A stretch of 37,296 nucleotides of DNA from assembly GCA_031553885.1 (NCBI GenBank), contig JAVBKV010000061.1:1-37296 (forward strand), given 5' to 3'. The translations under genes and the position numbers were made by a program. Positions within the stretch are counted from its first letter, which is position 1; each line of letters starts with the position of its first letter. Source of the stretch: JAVBKV01 sp031553885. Lineage in GTDB: Bacteria; Bacteroidota; Bacteroidia; Bacteroidales; Azobacteroidaceae. The notes under the pieces are model-generated. The model did no database searches, had not been told where the DNA came from, and saw nothing but the letters and a program-made list of their open reading frames with translations. Of this stretch, positions 33,022 to 37,296 are shown one piece after another.

Positions 33022-34185
33022 ATGAAAAATAAAAATCCTATACTAACGATACTTCCGGTTATGTTCGGATTCTTCATCATGGGCTTTGTAGATATCATTG
33101 GTATGACTACAAACTATGTTACAGAAGACTTTTCGGATTTAAATGATACGATGGTCAACTTACTGGCGATTTCGTGTTTCGTCTGGTTTCTTGTTTTTTC
33201 TATTCCAACCGGTTTTTTAATGAATAAAATCGGAAGAAAAAAGACCGTACTGTTAAGCTTTTTCGTACAAATCATTGCTTTCAGTCTGGTGTTGCTGGAC
33301 TATAGTTTTGTCAATATTATGATTGCATTCTCGCTGGTAGGTATCGGTAATGCTATATTGCAGGTATCCCTTAATCCGCTGGTTACGAATGTCGTCTCTG
33401 AAGAAAAAACAACAGGAACCCTTACGTTAGGGCAGTTTATAAAAGCGATTTGTTCGTTCACCGGTCCTATTCTGGTCGGATGGTTTTCCGGAATGGCTTT
33501 CGGATGGAAAATGATTTTTCCCGTATATGCAGTCGTATCTTTACTCGGGTTGATCTGGTTATGGCTAACCCCCATAGAAGAAACTTTTAAGAAAGATTCA
33601 AACGTTTCATTTTCAGATACCATAAAACTATTTCAGGACAAGTATATCCTGGCTTTTTTTATAGGCATATTGGTTTTGGTGAGTGTGGATGTGGCTATGA
33701 ATATTACTTTTCCGAAGTTTTTAAGGGAAAGCTGTAACCTCAGTGTGAAAGATGCCGGAATGGGAAACAGCGTATATTTCCTTGCCCGTACAGTCGGAGC
33801 CTTGCTGGGAGGAATTATACTGATGAAATTTTCTGAATACAAATTCTACAGAATAAGCATTTTATTAGGTTTCATAGCGTTGATATTGATGCTCTTTTCC
33901 TATAATATCTGGTTTGTATTTGCCTGTGTTTCCTTGTTTGGCTTAGGTTATGCCAATTTGTTCGCTATTATTTTTTCGTTAGCAATAAAAAGAATGCCTG
34001 ACCGGGCAAATGAAATATCCGCCTTATTGATTATGGGAGTCTCCGGAGGAGCTATTCTTCCTCCGATTTTGGGAGTGATAACTGATACATTCCACAGTCA
34101 ACGCATTGCTATAGGTGTCATTTGTATGGTTTGGATCTATCTGTTTTTGATTTTAAGGAAGGTGAAGTTAGCCGGAGTAAAATAA
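33022..34185 (+). CDS. MFS sugar transporter
   Basis: 387 aa with about 12 hydrophobic segments, an inner-membrane major facilitator protein. The loop between TM2 and TM3 has the MFS signature NKIGRKKTVLL, and the early motif GFVDIIGMTTNYV and GLGYANLFAIIF resemble the fucose/glucose-galactose permease branch common in Bacteroidota. It probably imports the sugar released by GH38 with protons. It is the last gene of the operon, 12 bp after gmhA. The coding strand is followed by a MITE-like inverted repeat that may also end transcription. Confidence 0.88.
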   Translation: MKNKNPILTILPVMFGFFIMGFVDIIGMTTNYVTEDFSDLNDTMVNLLAISCFVWFLVFSIPTGFLMNKIGRKKTVLLSFFVQIIAFSLVLLDYSFVNIMIAFSLVGIGNAILQVSLNPLVTNVVSEEKTTGTLTLGQFIKAICSFTGPILVGWFSGMAFGWKMIFPVYAVVSLLGLIWLWLTPIEETFKKDSNVSFSDTIKLFQDKYILAFFIGILVLVSVDVAMNITFPKFLRESCNLSVKDAGMGNSVYFLARTVGALLGGIILMKFSEYKFYRISILLGFIALILMLFSYNIWFVFACVSLFGLGYANLFAIIFSLAIKRMPDRANEISALLIMGVSGGAILPPILGVITDTFHSQRIAIGVICMVWIYLFLILRKVKLAGVK

Positions 34186-34244
34186 GAGAACTATACCGTG
34201 TGGTGTACTTACTGATAGAAGTACCAGGTATTTTTTTAACAGCA

Positions 34245-34360
34245 GCAAGAGGCTGTCTCACAATTAAAATTAACTCTTCGAGAATTGAATATTTGAGTTT
34301 AATCTCAGATAGGTATCTGAAGAAAAAAGTGTTAAAAATAATTGTGAGACAGCCTCTTGC
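34245..34360. mobile_element. MITE-like element with 22-bp perfect terminal inverted repeats
   Basis: GCAAGAGGCTGTCTCACAAT at 34245 and its reverse complement ending at 34360 form perfect arms of about 22 bp around a 72-bp AT-rich centre with no gene. GAGGCTGTCTCA-type ends are common on insertion sequences of Bacteroidota, so this looks like a non-autonomous derivative or IS remnant. It lies between the convergent MFS and YqaA-type genes and may also act as a two-way terminator. No clear target duplication is visible. Confidence 0.6.
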
Positions 34361-34388
34361 CTTTGTACTGAAAACATAAATGTGGTTT

Positions 34389-34850
34389 TCAAATGAACCA
34401 GTCTAATTTATCCTTAAAGTATATAAAAATGATACTGATTAAGACAAACCGGGCAAATTTACCTATAAGCATAAATAAGGCCGAGGTATAAAAATTGACA
34501 CGATAAAATCCTAGTGCCAGGGAAAATACATCCCCGACTATAGGGACCCATGCCAATAGTGCAAACCAACTGCCATATTTATCCACCCTCTCTTTCTGCT
34601 TTTCAAGTGTCACGGGTTTTACCCTAAACCATTTTTCAATCCACTCCCATTTACCGATATATCCCATCCAATACGTAACTAATCCACCCAACCAATTGCC
34701 TGAAACACCCCAAAGTAGTGCCAGGGGAACGCTTCCGTCAAGAGCCAGGATAGAAACAAATAAAGCATCCGAACTAAAAGGGACGATTGTTGCAGCCAGG
34801 AAGCAACCCAGAAACAACCCTAAATATCCCCAGTCACCAAGAAATTCCAT
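34389..34850 (-). CDS. YqaA/DedA-family (VTT domain) membrane protein
   Basis: 153 aa inner-membrane protein. MEFLGDWGYLGLFLGCFLAATIVPFSSDALF at the N-terminus and GSWFALLAWVPIVGDVFSLALGFYRVNF in the middle are the two re-entrant-type segments of the VTT (SNARE-associated/DedA-like) fold. Its short length is typical of the YqaA branch. These proteins are linked to lipid scrambling or transport and envelope stress. It is monocistronic, or downstream of the histidine-rich gene across a 140-bp gap with a hairpin. Confidence 0.88.
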   Translation of the reverse strand: MEFLGDWGYLGLFLGCFLAATIVPFSSDALFVSILALDGSVPLALLWGVSGNWLGGLVTYWMGYIGKWEWIEKWFRVKPVTLEKQKERVDKYGSWFALLAWVPIVGDVFSLALGFYRVNFYTSALFMLIGKFARFVLISIIFIYFKDKLDWFI

Positions 34851-34895
34851 TCGATTATTATATAACGTTAGATTCTTTTTGCTGATTTTTCAATT

Positions 34896-34921
34896 GGCTA
34901 TCAGTCAATTGATTGATAGCC
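34896..34921. repeat. 8-bp inverted repeat upstream of the YqaA-type gene
   Basis: GGCTATCA and TGATAGCC, a perfect dyad with 10-base loop GTCAATTGAT, in the 140-bp gap between two leftward genes. It may end transcription of the histidine-rich gene or be an operator for the YqaA-type gene. Confidence 0.4.
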
Positions 34922-34990
34922 GAACACGGACGACATGTGCACAGATTTCATGCACAGCAATGTGGTTAGATTAAAAAGAAATCAGAAAAA

Positions 34991-35434
34991 TCAGCAAATC
35001 GGAGGTGCTCTAAGTCCAAGGGAGACCGAAATATATTCGGTGTGGAAAGATAATAGATATGGTTTTTCTCTGAATGGCAAACCGTCATTATCTGTTATCT
35101 GTGGTATGGAATATTCCGAAAACAGGGATACAATACAGTATAACAGGTCGAAGTTAAAATCAAGAGATCGGCACGTTTGTTTATTATTACCAAGCCTTGA
35201 AAAAACATGTTGTAATAAATAATCCTCAACAACGTCTTGTCCGTGGTGGTTGCCATCATGCTCCACAGGCACAGTATCCTGGTGGTGATGTTTGTACATT
35301 GCATTGCCACTATGTTCGTGATGTAAACTAGTTAACGCAACAGGGACTTTATTGTGGTGGTGAGGAATAATAACATGAGCCAATATAATCATATTGACAA
35401 GCAACAAAAATGATAATGTTATTGCTTGTTTCAT
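34991..35434 (-). CDS. histidine-rich exported protein (possibly DUF6769-like)
   Basis: 147 aa. A signal peptide (MKQAITLSFLLLVNMIILAHV) is followed by IPHHHNK and several His clusters (LHHEHSG, YKHHHQD, HDGNHHG) within residues 22-70. Such clusters bind zinc, nickel or copper. The C-terminal half is less biased and ends VSLGLRAPPIC. Proteins of this shape in Bacteroidota sit near metal-efflux genes and are often named DUF6769, which fits, but I cannot confirm the family. A perfect -7 box lies 34-41 bases upstream. Metal buffering in the periplasm is an inference. Confidence 0.75.
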   Translation of the reverse strand: MKQAITLSFLLLVNMIILAHVIIPHHHNKVPVALTSLHHEHSGNAMYKHHHQDTVPVEHDGNHHGQDVVEDYLLQHVFSRLGNNKQTCRSLDFNFDLLYCIVSLFSEYSIPQITDNDGLPFREKPYLLSFHTEYISVSLGLRAPPIC

Positions 35435-35467
35435 ACTGAACTAAATTTTAACAGAATCTTACGTTTA

Positions 35468-35475
35468 CAAAGATA
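35468..35475 (-). promoter_or_regulatory. -7 box for histidine-rich gene
   Basis: Minus-strand TATCTTTG is the perfect TAnnTTTG form, about 34 bases before the start codon. A -33 box is not evident. Confidence 0.55.
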
Positions 35476-35552
35476 GGGCGTTTTTTGAATCGAGGGTAAT
35501 ATTTCCCTAAATCTCACACTCCAATCTCCCGGTTTGTAATTCGAAAAAATTG

Positions 35553-36029
35553 TCAGACATAAACTTTTTTATCTTCAGATAAGTTTTTCTGCATACAAAC
35601 AGATTCCGTAAGCCCTCTATATTGTCCATAGTTCTCTATTACAGTATAGCCTCTGTTTTGGTAAAGGTTAATAGCTGTTTCAAGACGCTTGCCCGTTTCA
35701 AGAATAAGGGTTTTATATCCTTTTTTTGCAGCTTCCTTTTCCAACGATTCCATAAGGACTTTGGATATACCTTTTCCTCTGTGCTCCGGCTTAACAAAAA
35801 CTCTTTTTATTTCGACTATATTGTCTTCGTATTGCTTGAATGCCGCACAGCCAACAGGTATGCCGCTTTCGTAAACAATCCAGACATCATGTATGTCATG
35901 TAACAGATTATATTGATTATACACCTCCTGTTTCTCAACTCCAAAAACTTCGTTCAGATTATTATCTAATTGTTGGCAGAGATTGATAAAATCCGGGTTT
36001 TTACCATTGGTATAAATTATAGTTCTCAT
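35553..36029 (-). CDS. GNAT-family N-acetyltransferase
   Basis: 158 aa. The acetyl-CoA motif is clear: IKRVFVKPEHRGKGISKVLM (about 93-112) with the HRGKGI loop. DVWIVYESGIPVGCAAF gives the preceding strands, and INLYQNRGYTVIENYG is the closing segment seen in many GNAT enzymes. The substrate could be a small molecule or a protein amino group. It is cytoplasmic, with no clear partner gene. Confidence 0.9.
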   Translation of the reverse strand: MRTIIYTNGKNPDFINLCQQLDNNLNEVFGVEKQEVYNQYNLLHDIHDVWIVYESGIPVGCAAFKQYEDNIVEIKRVFVKPEHRGKGISKVLMESLEKEAAKKGYKTLILETGKRLETAINLYQNRGYTVIENYGQYRGLTESVCMQKNLSEDKKVYV

Positions 36030-36308
36030 GAAATTCAGATCAATATGATTCAGAAAAAAACGCCTAAAAATCAGTTGCTTTCAGGAGTTTACTCGATTTT
36101 GCTTTGTAATATCCGTGCGACTGAAGGAAGAAGAACTCAATTCTAAATCCTTTATTTGCAAGCATTTTGCATGTCCTGAAAATTCCGGGGCTACGAATAG
36201 GCTACGATTGGGGTGCGTTGGTTCGCATTGATATGTAGCGAGGGTTCGAGCAATGCAAAGGTAGGAATTTTTTCTATATGCGGATACATCAACTATGTTT
36301 AGCTTTGT
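36030..36308. other. intergenic DNA without a recognised gene
   Basis: No ORF with coding character was found on either strand. Reverse-strand reading gives only short broken frames (for example a 33-codon frame ending near 36060). GC content rises in 36170-36260. The region may be a relic of an inserted element or a conserved leader, but I see no defined repeat ends. Confidence 0.4.
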
Positions 36309-36340
36309 TTTGTATTTTGAATTATGAATGTGTATCTTTG
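36309..36340 (+). promoter_or_regulatory. promoter of the zeta-like cassette
   Basis: A TTTG -33 box (36309-36312), a 20-base spacer and TATCTTTG (36333-36340) give a complete Bacteroidota promoter. Transcription should start near 36347, which excludes the upstream ATG at 36328 as the start of the first gene. Confidence 0.75.
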
Positions 36341-36360
36341 TGATGTTCGTTTTAATACAA

Positions 36361-36558
36361 ATGACTATGGATTTGACTTATAATTTTCTTCAGGATAAAG
36401 AACCTACAGAAGCACAATTAGAAATGCTTATGCGTGAAGTGGGGGAAGAGGCTCGTAATCGGCGTGAAAAAGCGGATGCCGATTTTAAGGAATTAATCCG
36501 GAAAGAAATAAAATTAGCTGCTCAAAGAGGTAAGGCTTTGATAAAAAAACATAAGTAA
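36361..36558 (+). CDS. small charged protein, candidate antitoxin
   Basis: 65 aa from Met at 36361 (36367 is possible); an ATG at 36328 is ruled out by the promoter. The protein is highly charged and alpha-helical in pattern (EAQLEMLMREVGEEARNRR and KELIRKEIKLAAQRGKAL), with no signal peptide. I do not recognise a family. Its stop is 2 bp before the zeta-like kinase start, and the pair shares one promoter and one terminator. That order (small helical protein, then P-loop kinase) is what an antitoxin-toxin module would look like. The role is inference from position. Confidence 0.65.
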   Translation: MTMDLTYNFLQDKEPTEAQLEMLMREVGEEARNRREKADADFKELIRKEIKLAAQRGKALIKKHK

Positions 36559-36560
36559 AT

Positions 36561-37160
36561 ATGGAAATAAGGCCTAAATTACTTATCATCGCAGGGCCAA
36601 ATGGCTCCGGAAAAACTTCTATAACAGGTAAAATTCTTCGACATGAGTGGATTGAAGGTTGTGTTTATATTAACCCCGATGAAATTGCACGTGATGTATT
36701 TGGAGATTGGAATTCGCCTGACGCTGTTATAAAAGCTGCACAATATGCTGCACAACGGAGAGAAGACTGCATTAAGAATAAAGAAAGTCTTTTATTTGAG
36801 ACAGTGTTATCAGCTCCCGATAAACTTGAATTTATAGTTAGAGCACAAGAAGCAGGTTATTTCATTCGTTTGTTTTTTGTCGGGACAGACCACCCTGCAA
36901 TCAATGCTTCACGTATTGCTCATAGAGTTATGGAAGGGGGACATGATGTTCCAATTACAAAAATAGTGAGCAGATATGCAAAATCAATTGCTAATTGTTC
37001 TCTCGCAGCACAAATAGTTGACCGTATGTATGTTTATGATAATTCTATAGATGATGCTTTCCCTAAATTGCTTTTCAGAACGGTAGATGGCAAAATAAAA
37101 AACGTATATACTGAAATAAACCCCTGGGCACAAGATATCTTACAGGTGCTATCTGAATAG
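36561..37160 (+). CDS. zeta-toxin-like P-loop kinase
   Basis: 199 aa. The Walker A motif GPNGSGKTS (Lys18) starts at residue 12. INPDEIARDVFGDW holds Asp40, which fits the catalytic base of zeta toxins. LLFETVLS (77-84) matches the substrate-binding Glu-Thr segment, and RIAHRVMEGGHDVPITKIVSRY gives the Arg lid (Arg122, Arg138). Zeta toxins phosphorylate UDP-N-acetylglucosamine and block wall synthesis; related P-loop kinases act on other substrates. The protein is compact and lacks extra domains. It is translationally coupled to the small gene upstream (2-bp gap) and followed by a terminator. Confidence 0.88.
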   Translation: MEIRPKLLIIAGPNGSGKTSITGKILRHEWIEGCVYINPDEIARDVFGDWNSPDAVIKAAQYAAQRREDCIKNKESLLFETVLSAPDKLEFIVRAQEAGYFIRLFFVGTDHPAINASRIAHRVMEGGHDVPITKIVSRYAKSIANCSLAAQIVDRMYVYDNSIDDAFPKLLFRTVDGKIKNVYTEINPWAQDILQVLSE

Positions 37161-37184
37161 GCTCATTCGCTCAATAAAAAAGAC

Positions 37185-37224
37185 AATCCCAACCGATTCA
37201 TTATGAATTAGTTGGGATTTTGTG
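37185..37224 (+). terminator. terminator after the zeta-like cassette
   Basis: AATCCCAAC (37185-37193) pairs with GTTGGGATT (37211-37219), and the inner bases (ATTCAT/ATGAAT) extend the stem. A short T-run follows. It begins 24 bases after the kinase stop. Confidence 0.75.
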
Positions 37225-37232
37225 TATCTTTG
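37225..37232 (+). promoter_or_regulatory. -7 box for a gene beyond the window
   Basis: TATCTTTG, a perfect TAnnTTTG box directly after the terminator hairpin. No -33 box at the usual spacing. Its gene would lie past 37296, so nothing further can be said. Confidence 0.4.
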
Positions 37233-37296
37233 TTTGTCCCCCGATAATAGGGTTTCGAGGCCAAAAACGGGGAAATCACGCTAAAAAATACAGCAT

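Noticed and set aside
34122..34379. 85-codon open frame running through the end of the MFS gene and the MITE
   Set aside because: It overlaps a clear gene and then reads through the inverted repeat; composition is not protein-like.
34935..35222. 95-codon open frame antisense to the histidine-rich gene
   Set aside because: The opposite strand has a signal peptide, His clusters and a good promoter; this frame has none of these.
35324..35335. TAAACTAGTTAA, a one-mismatch match to the LacI operator pattern
   Set aside because: It lies inside the histidine-rich coding sequence, far from any promoter, and a 12-base AT-rich match can arise by chance.
36040..36300. Possible remnant of an integrase or transposon gene on the minus strand
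   Set aside because: Only short frames broken by stops were found and no family motif could be supported.
1..37296. CRISPR array, tRNA or rRNA genes
   Set aside because: No regularly spaced direct repeats and no cloverleaf or rRNA-like sequence were seen on reading both strands.

Overview
The window looks like a chromosome segment of an anaerobic or gut-type member of the order Bacteroidales (Bacteroidota). Four things support this. There are several Bacteroidota-type promoters (-7 box TAnnTTTG, sometimes with a TTTG -33 box). One lipoprotein carries an acidic stretch right after the lipobox cysteine. A giant protein ends in a type A sorting domain of the type IX secretion system (T9SS). The window is also rich in secreted glycoside hydrolases (GH). 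A T9SS substrate fits Tannerellaceae, Dysgonomonadaceae or Porphyromonadaceae relatives better than classical Bacteroides, but I cannot name the genus.

Layout. 1-2.8 kb: a 124-bp near-perfect palindrome, a small unknown gene, a surface lipoprotein, NAD-dependent GAPDH and an SRPBCC protein. 2.9-6.4 kb (+): a Nudix hydrolase, a Tat-exported sulfide:quinone-oxidoreductase-like flavoprotein and a PagL-like lipid A deacylase. 6.4-15.7 kb (-): a tight four-gene operon of exported enzymes, transcribed GH35, GH43, GH2, GH95. This set could trim beta-Gal, Ara/Xyl and L-Fuc/L-Gal residues from plant side chains such as those of xyloglucan. It has no SusC/SusD pair. 15.9-19.7 kb: endonuclease IV and a housekeeping/stress group (three VOC proteins, a WYL regulator, OsmC). 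19.9-24.9 kb: a 1544-aa T9SS-secreted repeat protein followed by a small protein with a C-terminal hydrophobic-plus-basic tail. 25.0-34.2 kb: a LacI-centred sugar regulon. 34.2 kb to the end: a MITE-like inverted repeat, a YqaA/DedA-type membrane protein, a histidine-rich exported protein, a GNAT acetyltransferase and a two-gene cassette with a zeta-toxin-like kinase.

The most interesting unit is the LacI regulon. Two tandem GH105 unsaturated-uronyl hydrolases run leftward from a promoter whose start overlaps a TAACCGGTTA palindrome. The lacI gene runs rightward with TAACTAGTTA just after its own -7 box. Two related palindromes precede an operon of ROK kinase, Tat-exported GH38 alpha-mannosidase, a clear GmhA-type phosphoheptose isomerase and an MFS sugar transporter. 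GmhA normally serves heptose biosynthesis for LPS. Its place in a repressor-controlled catabolic operon suggests one of two things: salvage of manno-heptose (transport, phosphorylation at O7, isomerisation to sedoheptulose 7-phosphate, pentose phosphate pathway), or a GmhA recruited for mannose 6-phosphate. The co-regulated GH105 pair suggests the polymer also carries uronic acid, as in glucuronomannan or xanthan-like side chains. These functional links are inference; the gene families and operator palindromes are read directly from the sequence.

No rRNA, tRNA, CRISPR array, integrase or transposase gene was seen.
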